Source: CAWDVK01 sp963805715
GTDB taxonomy: Bacteria > Actinomycetota > Actinomycetes > Streptosporangiales > Streptosporangiaceae
Assembly: GCA_963805715.1 (NCBI GenBank)
Contig: CAWDVK010000009.1
Location: forward strand, 620,001 to 684,000
Length of the DNA stretch: 64,000 nt
Direction of reading: 5' to 3'
In this document: positions 55,753-64,000 of the stretch, one piece after another
How the letters are laid out: each line of letters opens with the position of its first letter
How positions within the stretch are numbered: the stretch's first letter is position 1
The notes under the pieces: model-generated
Seen by the model: only the letters and a program-made list of their open reading frames with translations
What the model was told of the DNA's origin: nothing
Database searches by the model: none
Program-made: the position numbers and the translations under genes

Positions 55753-57360
55753 GTGGCAGTGCCAGCGGAAGGCGGCGACCGGGTGATCGACAGCGCAGAT
55801 GGCAGGGCAGATGGCAGCGCAGATGGCAGGGCGAGCGGCGGCCCGGCGACCGTGCTGGGCGCCGACGGGCAGGCCCGGGATGACACCGCCGGGCACGGCA
55901 GCGACGGGCTCCGCCGCCTGATCCCGGCGCTGGCCGCCATCTGCGGCCGCGATCACGTGCTCACCGATCCGATGCAGCTGCGCACCTACGAGTGCGACGG
56001 GCTGACCGCGCACCGGTGCAGCCCAGGCCTGGTCGTGCTGCCGCAGTCAGCTGACCAGGTGGCGGCCATCGTCCGGGCCTGCGCGGCAGCGCAGATCCCG
56101 TTCGTGGCCCGCGGCTCGGGCACCGGCCTGTCCGGCGGCGCGCTGCCGAGCGCGGACGGCGTGCTGATCGTGCTGTCGGCGATGCGCAGGATCCTGCAGA
56201 TCGACCCGGTCAGCCGCCGCGCCGTGGTGGAGCCGGGCGTGACCAACCTGTCGGTGAGCAAGGCGGCCGAGCCTTACGGGCTGTTCTACGCGCCCGACCC
56301 GTCCAGCCAGGTGGTCTGCTCGGTCGGCGGGAACGTGGCGGAGAACTCCGGCGGCGCGCACTGCCTCAAGCACGGCTTCACCGTGCATCACGTGACCGGC
56401 CTGGAGATCGTCACTCCGCAGGGTGAGCTGACCTGGCTCGGCGACGGCACCGGCGCGGCCCCCGGCTATGACCTCGTGGGCGCCTTCACGGGCTCGGAGG
56501 GCACCCTCGGCATCGTCACCAAGATCATCGTCCGGCTGACCAGGATCCCGGAGGCGGTCACCACCCTGCTCGCGGCGTTCACCACCATGGGGGCCGGTGG
56601 CCGGGCCGTGTCGGGCATCATCGCCGCCGGCATCCTGCCGGGCGCCATTGAGATGATGGACGCCCTCGCCATCGAGGCGGCCGAGGCGGCGGTGCACTGC
56701 CGCTACCCCGACGGCGCGGCCGCCGTGCTCGTGGTGGAGCTGGACGGCCCGGAAGGCGACGTAGCCCGCGAGACCGCAGCGGTCAGCGAGATCTGCGAGC
56801 GGGAAGGCGCCTACGAGATCAGGGCAGCGCAGGACGCCGCCGAGCGGGCGCTGATCTGGGCCGGCCGCAAGTCCGCGTTCGCGGCCGTCGGCCGGATCAG
56901 CCCCGCCTACATCGTCCAGGACGGCGTGGTGCCGCGCACCGCCTTGCCGCAGGTCCTGGACCGGATCGCGGCCCTGTCCGCCGAGTCCGGCATCCGGGTC
57001 GCCAACGTCTTCCATGCCGGCGACGGCAACCTGCACCCGCTGGTGCTGTTCGACGACAGCCGGGACGGCGCCAAGAGCGCGGCCGAGGAGGTGTCCGGGG
57101 CGATCCTGGACCTGTGCATCGAGCATGGCGGCTCCATCACCGGCGAGCACGGGGTCGGCGTGGACAAGTCGCGGTACATGACGAAGATGTTCACCGCCGA
57201 TGACCTGGCCACCATGCAGCTGCTGCGCTGCGCCTTCGACCCGGCCGGGCTGTGCAACCCCGGCAAGGTCTTCCCGACGCCGCGGCTGTGCGGCGAGGTC
57301 CCCGGCGTGCGCCGCGGCCCGCACCCGCTGGTGGCGTCCGGACAGCTGGAGCAATTCTGA
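55753..57360 (+). CDS. glcD: Glycolate oxidase FAD subunit GlcD
   Basis: A 535-residue FAD-linked oxidase oxidising glycolate/D-lactate-type hydroxy acids. The PCMH FAD-binding domain has VVLPQSADQVAAIVRACAAAQIPFVARGSGTGLSGGALPSADG and CSVGGNVAENSGGAHCLKHGFT. The C-terminal domain has FHAGDGNLHPLVLFD and the conserved SITGEHGVGVDKSRYM ending. The first ~45 residues contain a repetitive DGRADGSADGRAS segment that is absent from usual homologues. GTG start at 55753, 45 nt after aceB. GlcE and GlcF follow. Confidence 0.94.
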   Translation: MAVPAEGGDRVIDSADGRADGSADGRASGGPATVLGADGQARDDTAGHGSDGLRRLIPALAAICGRDHVLTDPMQLRTYECDGLTAHRCSPGLVVLPQSADQVAAIVRACAAAQIPFVARGSGTGLSGGALPSADGVLIVLSAMRRILQIDPVSRRAVVEPGVTNLSVSKAAEPYGLFYAPDPSSQVVCSVGGNVAENSGGAHCLKHGFTVHHVTGLEIVTPQGELTWLGDGTGAAPGYDLVGAFTGSEGTLGIVTKIIVRLTRIPEAVTTLLAAFTTMGAGGRAVSGIIAAGILPGAIEMMDALAIEAAEAAVHCRYPDGAAAVLVVELDGPEGDVARETAAVSEICEREGAYEIRAAQDAAERALIWAGRKSAFAAVGRISPAYIVQDGVVPRTALPQVLDRIAALSAESGIRVANVFHAGDGNLHPLVLFDDSRDGAKSAAEEVSGAILDLCIEHGGSITGEHGVGVDKSRYMTKMFTADDLATMQLLRCAFDPAGLCNPGKVFPTPRLCGEVPGVRRGPHPLVASGQLEQF

Positions 57361-57393
57361 TATGCGCAACGAAACCCCCGCCCTCGGTCGCCC

Positions 57394-59103
57394 ATGACCG
57401 CTGATGCCATCCCGGCGAGCCTGGCCGCGTCCTGCGCGCGGGTGCGAGCCGCGACGCCCGCCGACGTGGTGGGCGGCCAGATGCCACGGTTCGTGGCCGA
57501 GCCGGCCAGCACGAGCGAGGCCAGCGCGGTGCTGGCCGCCGCGGCCGGGCTCGGGCTGGCCGTGCTCCCGCGCGGCTCGGGCACCCGGCTGGCCTGGGGT
57601 GCCGCGCCCCGGCGCTGCGACCTGATCGTGGACACCCGGCAGATGGATCAGGTGCTCGAGCACGCCGCCGGCGACCTGGTCGCGAGGGTGCAGGCCGGGA
57701 CCAGGCTCAGCCAGCTCGCCGACCGGCTCGCCAGGGCCGGCCAGCGGCTGGCCCTGGACCCCTGCGGCCCGGACTTCGCCGCAGCCGCAGCGAGCACGAG
57801 CGCGGCCGGCACAGGCACACCCGGCACAGGCACACCCGGCACAGGCACACCCGGCACGAGGCGCACCCGGCACGAGCGCACCCGGCACGAGCGCACCCGG
57901 CACGAGCGCACCCGGCACGAGCGCACCCGGCACGAGCGCACCCGGCACGAGCGCAGTCAGCACGCGCACGACTGGCAGGACGGGCACGGCGGAGCCGGGC
58001 ACGGTGGGAGGCCTCGTCGCGACGGGCGCCGCCGGGCCGCTGCGGTTCCGTTTCGGGACGCCGCGGGATCTGCTGATCGGGATCACCGTGGTGCTGGCCG
58101 ACGGCACCATCGCCAAGGCCGGCGGGAAGGTGGTCAAGAACGTGGCCGGCTACGACCTCGGGAAGCTGTTCGCGGGCTCCCTGGGGACGCTGGGGCTGAT
58201 CACCGAGGCGACCTTCCGGCTGCACCCCAGGCCCGCCGCGGTCGCGTACGTGACGGTGGACTGCCCGGACGCGGCGTCGGCCCTGGCGGTCATGGCCGCG
58301 GCGGCGTCCTCGCCGCTGGCGCCGAGCGCGGCGGAGATCGACCAGCCACGGCGCGGCGCCCCCATCAGCGCGGGAATCCTGGTGGAAGGCGAGCCCGCCG
58401 GGGTCGCCGAGCGCGCCGAGCGGCTGCGCGACCTGCTGGCCGCGTCAGCCCCGGCCGCCTCAGCCTGGAGCGCGCCAGCCGGTGACCTGGATCCGCCGGC
58501 TAGCGGGCCCGCCCCGCGGATCAGCGACACCGGCCCGCGGGTCAGCAAAGATACCCCGGCCGCCTCAGCCTGGAGCGCGCCAGCCGGTGACCTGGATCCG
58601 CCGGCTGGCGGGCCCGCCCCGCGGATCAGCGACACCGGCCCGCGGGTCAGCGCCACTGCCCCGGCCTGGTGGGGGCGCGGCGCGGCCGCGGCGGCCGACG
58701 GCACGGTCCTGCAGATCGCCTTCTGGTCTGGCCAGCTCGCCGCCGTGCTCGAGTCCGTGGACCTGCTCGCCAGCGAAACCGGCCTGGACCTGGCCATCAG
58801 CGGATCGGCGGGAGCCGGGGTCCTGCATGCCGCCATCCCGGCCGCCGCGCCGCCGACGGCAGTGACCGACTTCGTGACCAGGCTGCGCGGTGCGCTGAGC
58901 CAGCCTCCTGCGGCACCCGGCACCGGGGGGCCGGCTATCCCGCCGACCGCCGCGAGCGTCGTGGTCCTGCACGCATCGGCGGAGGTCATGACCGGCCTCG
59001 ACCTATGGGGACCAGTGCCGGGCCTGCCGCTGATGCACGCCATCAAGGACCAGTTCGATCCGGAGCACCGGATGGCGCCGGGCCGGTACGCGGGAGGCAT
59101 CTA

Positions 59104-59104
<1 letters not shown>
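57394..59104 (+). CDS. glcE: Glycolate oxidase FAD subunit GlcE, frameshifted in a repeat
   Basis: A second FAD-binding oxidase subunit. The N-terminal part (MPRFVAEPASTSEASAVLAAAAGLGLAVLPRGSGTRLAWG...DTRQMDQVLEHAAGDLVARVQAGTRLSQLADRLARAGQRLALDP) is followed by ten 15-bp repeats encoding GTGTP/GTSAP. An extra G at 57860-57861 throws the frame; removing it leads directly into GGLVATGAAGPLRFRFGTPRDLLIGITVVLADGTIAKAGGKVVKNVAGYDLGKLFAGSLGTLGLI. A 35-codon duplication (about residues 352-419) lies in the second half. It ends at 59104, overlapping glcF by one base (TAGTG). Confidence 0.88.
57808..57958 (+). repeat. Ten 15-bp tandem repeats inside glcE
   Basis: Three units of GGCACAGGCACACCC, one 16-nt unit with an extra G (57853-57868), then five units of GGCACGAGCGCACCC and one variant. 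They encode a Gly/Thr/Ser/Ala/Pro loop inserted where the FAD domain of related proteins is compact. Confidence 0.92.
58449..58651 (+). repeat. 105-bp tandem duplication inside glcE
   Basis: Sequence 58449-58553 is repeated with very few changes from 58554 to about 58651. The period of 105 nt keeps the frame and adds 35 residues (AASAWSAPAGDLDPPA... copy). Confidence 0.9.
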
Positions 59105-60560
<1,456 letters not shown>

Positions 60561-60564
<4 letters not shown>

Positions 60565-60618
60565 CGTCACCCCGGACGCCATAACGTCATCCTCAACGTC
60601 TTGATGCCGTCAAGACGT
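60561..60618 (+). promoter_or_regulatory. Distal operator-like sites and hairpin after glcF
   Basis: ATGACGTCAC (60561-60570) and ATAACGTCAT (60581-60590), 20 bp apart, each differ by one base from the ATGACGTCAT sites at the downstream promoter. A perfect inverted repeat ACGTCTTGA-TGCCG-TCAAGACGT (60596-60618) follows and could terminate glcF transcription or bind protein. Confidence 0.55.
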
Positions 60619-60759
60619 AAGCACTGTCACCTCGGCAGCATGCCAGCCTTCGGTCTGCCAACCACCCAAAATGGCAGCCCTGGGCATCATTTCAGCAGCT
60701 CAGAGCCTATGATGGCGAACGGGCGCCCCGTTGCCGCCAGACCTGACGCGAGATGACAT

Positions 60760-60796
60760 TTGACAGCCGTCACGAATGACGTCATTATGACGTCAT
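60760..60796 (+). promoter_or_regulatory. Promoter with tandem ATGACGTCAT operators, leaderless start
   Basis: A consensus TTGACA (60760-60765) and CATTAT (60783-60788) are 17 nt apart. The ATG of the next gene is at 60795, 7 nt beyond the -10 box, so the mRNA would start at the AUG. Two perfect palindromes ATGACGTCAT lie at 60776-60785 and 60787-60796, 11 bp centre to centre, covering the spacer, -10 and start codon. Side-by-side palindromes at about one helical turn are typical of ribbon-helix-helix repressors, and the gene controlled encodes such a protein. Confidence 0.75.
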
Positions 60797-61292
60797 GGAC
60801 TTGTCAGAGCATGTCGGGGGGCTCCGCCGAGAGCTTGCCTCCCTCACCCGATTCGCCAGCGAGGATGTCCGGCGCACGGCCGAGATGCTCGCCGATGCGC
60901 TGGACTCCTCGATCCGGCTGACCCTGCTGGACGTGCTGTCCGCAGCCGCGTCGGAGATCACCGCCCGGCTGGACGGAGCCGTCATCAACGTCCGGCTGTC
61001 GGACGGCGAGCCGGAGTTCGTGGTCACTACGACTCCGGTCGAGGAAGACGAGCCGCCCAGCCAGTCCTTCGGCGACGGGTCCGAGGACGCCGGCCAGGCC
61101 AGGGTCACCCTGCGGCTGTCCGAGGGCATGAAGTCCCGGGTCGAAAGCGCGGCCACGGCGTCCGGACTGTCGGTCAACGCGTGGCTGGTCCGCGCGGTCG
61201 GCACCGCCCTGGCGCAGCCGTCCCAGGGCTCCGGCAGTTCCGGCCGCCGCAAGGGCGTCGGCCAGCGCCTCACCGGTTACGCACGCAGCTGA
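60795..61292 (+). CDS. Ribbon-helix-helix (HicB/Arc-like) regulator
   Basis: A 165-residue protein. The first ~90 residues form an all-helical plus beta region (MDLSEHVGGLRRELASLTRFASEDVRRTAEMLADALDSSIRLTLLDVLSAAASEITARLDGAVINVRLSDGEPEFVVTT). The C-terminal part is a ribbon-helix-helix DNA-binding domain, ARVTLRLSEGMKSRVESAATASGLSVNAWLVRAVGTAL. A basic tail follows. Related proteins are found next to DUF4097 genes in actinomycetes. Autoregulation through the TGACGTCA sites overlapping its own start is proposed. Confidence 0.8.
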   Translation: MDLSEHVGGLRRELASLTRFASEDVRRTAEMLADALDSSIRLTLLDVLSAAASEITARLDGAVINVRLSDGEPEFVVTTTPVEEDEPPSQSFGDGSEDAGQARVTLRLSEGMKSRVESAATASGLSVNAWLVRAVGTALAQPSQGSGSSGRRKGVGQRLTGYARS

Positions 61293-61352
61293 GCGCCCAC
61301 CGCGCCCGGCCCCACTCCCCCGCCATCACCGACCGAGAAGAGGACGCAGACA

Positions 61353-62291
61353 ATGACCACCTGGCAATTTCCCGGTTCCGCCCCCATCGATGCCTTCATC
61401 AACCTGTCCGCCGGCAGCGTCGCCCTGACGGCTGAGCCGGTCGAGGTCACCACCGTCAGCCTGGTGCCCAGCAAGCACGGCAAGGACAATGACCGGCTGA
61501 TCTCCGAGGTCAGGGTCAGCCTCGACGACGGACGGCTGGAGATCAGCGGGCCCAAGAGCCTCGGCCTGCGGCGCAGCTCCGCGCTCGACCTGACGATCAG
61601 CATGCCGGCTCAGTCACGCTGCACCGTGCGCACCGCCTCGGCCAACGTCTCATGCATGGGCAATCTGGCGGAGCTTGACGCCAGGACCGCGAGCGGCGAT
61701 GTCACGGCCGCCTCGGTCAGCGGATCCACGATGGTCAATACGGCCTCCGGGGACGTTTGGCTGGAGGAGGCAGCATCGGACGTGCGCGTCCATACCGCTT
61801 CCGGCGATCTCAACCTGCTGCGCGCCGGCGGTGCGGTGACCGTCAACACGGCCAGCGGGGATGTCAAGGTCGGCATCGCCGACAGCTCGGTGAGCGTCCG
61901 CACCGCCAGCGGCGACGTGCGGCTCGACAGCGTCCGGGCCGGGGACACCGAGGCCAACACCGTGTCCGGCAACGTCTCCGTCGCGGTCGCGGCCGGCACA
62001 GGGGTCTACCTCGACCTCTCCAGCATGACCGGGGACATCAAGAGCCAGCTCGATGAGCAGCCCGCAGGAGGCGACGACGTGCCGCTGCGCGTCAGCTGCC
62101 GGACCGTCACCGGCGACATCCGCATCGTCCGGGCACCCGCCCGCCCGGCCGGGCGGCAGCAGCCGCCGACGCCCCAGTCCGACGGCACGGACGGCACCGA
62201 AGGCGGGCCCGGGGCGAACGGCCACGCCGACGCCGTGAGCCATGCCGACGCGGACAGCAACCCCGACGCTAGCCGCGCAGACGCCAGCTAG
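61353..62291 (+). CDS. DUF4097 beta-repeat protein
   Basis: A 312-residue protein without signal peptide or membrane helix. A series of ~20-residue beta-strand repeats is centred on TASGDV (TASGDVTAASV, TASGDVWLEE, TASGDLNLLRA, TASGDVKVGI, TASGDVRLDS, then VSGNVSV and MTGDI), predicting a right-handed parallel beta-solenoid, as in DUF4097/DUF4098. A disordered Asp/Ala/Gly tail follows. It starts 60 nt after the RHH gene (GAAGAGGAC site) and is probably co-transcribed with it. Function unknown; the family has been linked to cell-envelope stress in other bacteria, which is only a hint here. Confidence 0.85.
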   Translation: MTTWQFPGSAPIDAFINLSAGSVALTAEPVEVTTVSLVPSKHGKDNDRLISEVRVSLDDGRLEISGPKSLGLRRSSALDLTISMPAQSRCTVRTASANVSCMGNLAELDARTASGDVTAASVSGSTMVNTASGDVWLEEAASDVRVHTASGDLNLLRAGGAVTVNTASGDVKVGIADSSVSVRTASGDVRLDSVRAGDTEANTVSGNVSVAVAAGTGVYLDLSSMTGDIKSQLDEQPAGGDDVPLRVSCRTVTGDIRIVRAPARPAGRQQPPTPQSDGTDGTEGGPGANGHADAVSHADADSNPDASRADAS

Positions 62292-62374
62292 CCGCGCCGG
62301 GCCGGTCACTGCGGCCGCCCCGCCTAGCCCCACCGATCCCCGCCACCAACGATCAACCAGCAAGGAGTCCCGCA

Positions 62375-62554
62375 ATGTTCACCCATAACACCGACGCCCT
62401 AGCCAGCGAGCACGTCAGGCAGATGCATATCTCGGCCGATCAGCAGCGCGCCGCTCGCGGGTGCCGCGACCCGCGCAAGACCATCAGCCACCGGACCGGC
62501 TGGACCCTGGTCAGCATCGGGCTGCGGCTCGCGAGCCGCTCAGGCGATGCCTGA
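62375..62554 (+). CDS. 59-residue basic protein downstream of DUF4097
   Basis: A short gene reading MFTHNTDALASEHVRQMHISADQQRAARGCRDPRKTISHRTGWTLVSIGLRLASRSGDA. An AAGGAG site lies 7 nt before the ATG, and it follows the DUF4097 gene in the same direction, so it is probably expressed with it. The RTGWTLVSIGLRLA ending could form one amphipathic or weak membrane helix. Its last 15 nt overlap the 3' end of dapF on the other strand. No family could be named with certainty. Confidence 0.65.
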   Translation: MFTHNTDALASEHVRQMHISADQQRAARGCRDPRKTISHRTGWTLVSIGLRLASRSGDA

Positions 62555-63403
62555 CACCCTGGCCGGGCTCCGGGCGGCGAGCCAGCCCGCGTCCAGCTCG
62601 CCGGCCGCGACGCCGGCCGGCCCGGTCAGCACGCTGACTGTCGCGCCTGGCGTGACAGTCAGCGTGCCGCCGGGAACATCCACCGCCCAGGACAGGGCCG
62701 GCTCGGGCCACTGCCCCGCCGCCGCTGCCGCGGCCACCGCGGTCGCCACCGCCCCGGTCCCGCAGGACAGCGTGGCCCCCGAGCCGCGCTCGTACACGCG
62801 CATCTCGACCCGCCGATTCCCCGTAACCCGCAGCACCTCGACGTTCGCCCCGTCGGGAAACTGAGCCGGATCCAGCACCGGCGGTGCCGACAGGTCGATC
62901 CCGGCCACCGGCTCGGTCACGATGCAGGCCAGGTGCGGATTCCCGACGCTGATGGCCAGTCCGCTCACGGTCTGCTCGCCCAGCCCGGCTGAGCCAGCGC
63001 CCAGAACCTCCGCCGGGCCCATGTCGACGCTGAACTCGCCGCCCGCCGCCGCCCGCACGATCCTGGTCCCCGACCGGGTAGCCACCGGGATCTGCGGCCC
63101 GGCCGCCAGGCCGCTGTCGAGCAGGAACCGGGCAAACACCCGGATCCCGTTCCCGCACATCTCCGCCTCGCTGCCATCGGCGTTCCGGTAGTCCATGAAC
63201 CACTCGGCCGCCTGGCCGGCTGCCTGCGGCACGCCAGCCGCAGCGGTGCGCACTACCCGCAGCACACCATCAGCGCCTAGCCCGGTGTGCCGGTCGCAGA
63301 GCTCCGCCACCAGCGGGGCTGACAGGGCCAGCTCGCCATCGGGATCCGGCAGGATCACGAAGTCATTGCCGGTGCCGTGGCCCTTGGCGAAGCGCATGCT
63401 CAT
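62540..63403 (-). CDS. dapF: Diaminopimelate epimerase
   Basis: A 287-residue pyridoxal-independent racemase that turns LL-DAP into meso-DAP for lysine and peptidoglycan. The catalytic Cys pair is visible in YRNADGSEAEMCGNGIRVFARFLLD and SGATLSCGTGAVATAVAAA. The start KGHGTGNDFVILPDPDG and internal SVGNPHLACIV are conserved. ATG 63403 or 63397 are both possible. miaA lies upstream as usual, separated here by a 450-bp repeat-rich gap. Confidence 0.95.
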   Translation of the reverse strand: MSMRFAKGHGTGNDFVILPDPDGELALSAPLVAELCDRHTGLGADGVLRVVRTAAAGVPQAAGQAAEWFMDYRNADGSEAEMCGNGIRVFARFLLDSGLAAGPQIPVATRSGTRIVRAAAGGEFSVDMGPAEVLGAGSAGLGEQTVSGLAISVGNPHLACIVTEPVAGIDLSAPPVLDPAQFPDGANVEVLRVTGNRRVEMRVYERGSGATLSCGTGAVATAVAAAAAAGQWPEPALSWAVDVPGGTLTVTPGATVSVLTGPAGVAAGELDAGWLAARSPARVSGIA

Positions 63404-63852
63404 GATCGTATCCAGTGATGGCGCCCCCCGGCCCACCCCGGCTCAGCAGCCGCAGCGCCGCGCTTCCCGCCAGCAGGGCCTCGCCCAGGCCACGAGCGGC
63501 CAGCCCCGAGCCGCCAGCCCCGAGCCGCGAGCCGCCAGCCGCCGCCCCCGAGCCGCCAGCCGCCAGCCGCCAGCCGCGTCGGTGCGTCGTCGCTGTCGTT
63601 GTTTGCGCAGCAACCACGCTCCCACGCTGCTGGAGGCCCGCCCCGGCCGCCGCGCTTCCCGCCACAGGCCTCGTCCCGCCGCGAGCCGCCAGCCGCGTCG
63701 GTGCGTCATCGCTGTCGTTGTTTGCGCAGCAACCACGCTCCCACGCTGTCGCCAGCGGCGCGGGCTGACCTCACCGGCGCGCGCGACCGCCGGCCGGCGG
63801 GCAATCTCGGGCCCGCGGCCGCCGCTCAGGTCATCCGGCTCGGCCCGCTCGC
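63404..63852. repeat. Repeat-rich gap between miaA and dapF
   Basis: A 64-bp sequence at 63566-63629 recurs at 63685-63748 with one mismatch (offset 119 bp). Each copy ends with GTTGTTTGCGCAGCAACCAC followed by GCTCCCACGCTG. Upstream, from about 63490 to 63580, are many short copies of CCGAGCCGCCAG-like units. No coding gene is supported in either direction. Confidence 0.85.
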
Positions 63853-64000
63853 TCAGGCACTCGCTCCCTGCGCTTGCGCGCCCGCGCGGATCGCACTGAC
63901 CGCCCGGTCCGCGGCGCCCGGGCCGGCCGCCACCCACTGCACCCGCGGATCCCGCCGGAACCACGACTCCTGCCGCCGGACGAACCGGCGGGTCGCCTGC
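63853..64000 (-). CDS. miaA: tRNA dimethylallyltransferase MiaA (C-terminal end only)
   Basis: Only the last ~48 codons are in the window: TRRFVRRQESWFRRDPRVQWVAAGPGA... ending before TGA at 63853. The basic TRRFxRRQxSWFRRDPR segment is the characteristic C-terminal region of MiaA, which prenylates A37 of tRNAs reading UNN codons. The gene continues beyond the right edge; position upstream of dapF agrees. Confidence 0.85.
   Translation of the reverse strand, partial: QATRRFVRRQESWFRRDPRVQWVAAGPGAADRAVSAIRAGAQAQGASA

Noticed and set aside
57808..57958. Regular 15-bp repeats as a possible CRISPR array
   Set aside because: No spacers, unit too short, and the repeats are in frame inside glcE.
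60776..60796. TGACGTCA as a chance GC-biased palindrome
   Set aside because: Two perfect copies at 11-bp spacing over the promoter plus two near copies upstream are too ordered for chance.

Overview
The window is very GC-rich chromosomal DNA with strong third-position G/C bias, frequent GTG and TTG starts, and gene neighbourhoods typical of Actinomycetota: rpoD-type sigma / dnaG / dgt / ppdK; hrcA-dnaJ-rsmE-(HIT)-phoH-ybeY-corC-era-recO-uppS; lepA / rpsT / holA; and hflX-dapF-miaA. A secreted S53 acid peptidase, a DUF4097/ribbon-helix-helix pair and a degenerate cytidine deaminase between corC and era suggest a soil actinomycete of the Streptosporangiales/Streptomycetales kind. This placement is an inference. 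No CRISPR array, prophage, intact insertion sequence, rRNA or biosynthetic cluster was seen; there is one tRNA (Asn).

Layout. 1-4.2 kb: end of a dienelactone hydrolase, a two-TM small protein, a MarR regulator behind two matching operator-like palindromes, an EmrB/QacA-type efflux pump, tRNA-Asn and a small membrane protein. 4.3-14.6 kb: principal-type sigma factor, DnaG, HAD phosphatase, unknown protein, ferredoxin reductase, dGTPase and pyruvate phosphate dikinase. 14.9-16.7 kb: a dehydrogenase and a gene graveyard (truncated SGNH hydrolase and another remnant). 16.8-21.1 kb: a sulfonate/taurine uptake operon (TauD, binding protein, ATPase, permease) preceded by a 26-residue cysteine-containing leader peptide that looks like a leaderless cysteine attenuator. 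21.3-26.2 kb: glyS, a small membrane protein, acetate transporter and propionyl/acetyl-CoA synthetase. 26.2-41.4 kb: uppS, recO, a TerB-like protein, S53 peptidase, era, methyltransferase, CDA-like protein, corC, ybeY, phoH, a HIT remnant, an ECF sigma/anti-sigma pair, rsmE, dnaJ and hrcA with a CIRCE operator. 41.5-53.7 kb: DUF4870, hemW, DUF1707/DUF4190, lepA, an APC permease remnant, MOSC protein, rpsT, holA, degV, a hutI-like amidohydrolase and hflX. 54.1-60.6 kb: malate synthase plus glcDEF, a route from glycolate through glyoxylate to malate. 60.7-62.6 kb: a ribbon-helix-helix regulator, DUF4097 protein and 59-residue protein behind a strong promoter carrying tandem TGACGTCA palindromes. 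62.5-64 kb: dapF, an intergenic repeat block and the end of miaA.

At least nine otherwise well-conserved genes are interrupted by a single-base indel (ABC ATPase, uppS, rsmE, hemW, DUF1707/4190, lepA, MOSC, hflX, glcE). Several are housekeeping genes and most indels sit in G/C runs, so uncorrected sequencing or assembly error is the simplest explanation. Genuine decay is more likely for the SGNH, HIT and APC remnants, which have lost whole segments.

The two most interesting regulatory regions are the taurine-operon leader (about 20.8-21.13 kb) and the RHH/DUF4097 promoter (60.56-60.80 kb). In both, the -10 box lies 6 nt from the ATG, so the predicted mRNA starts at the start codon (leaderless).
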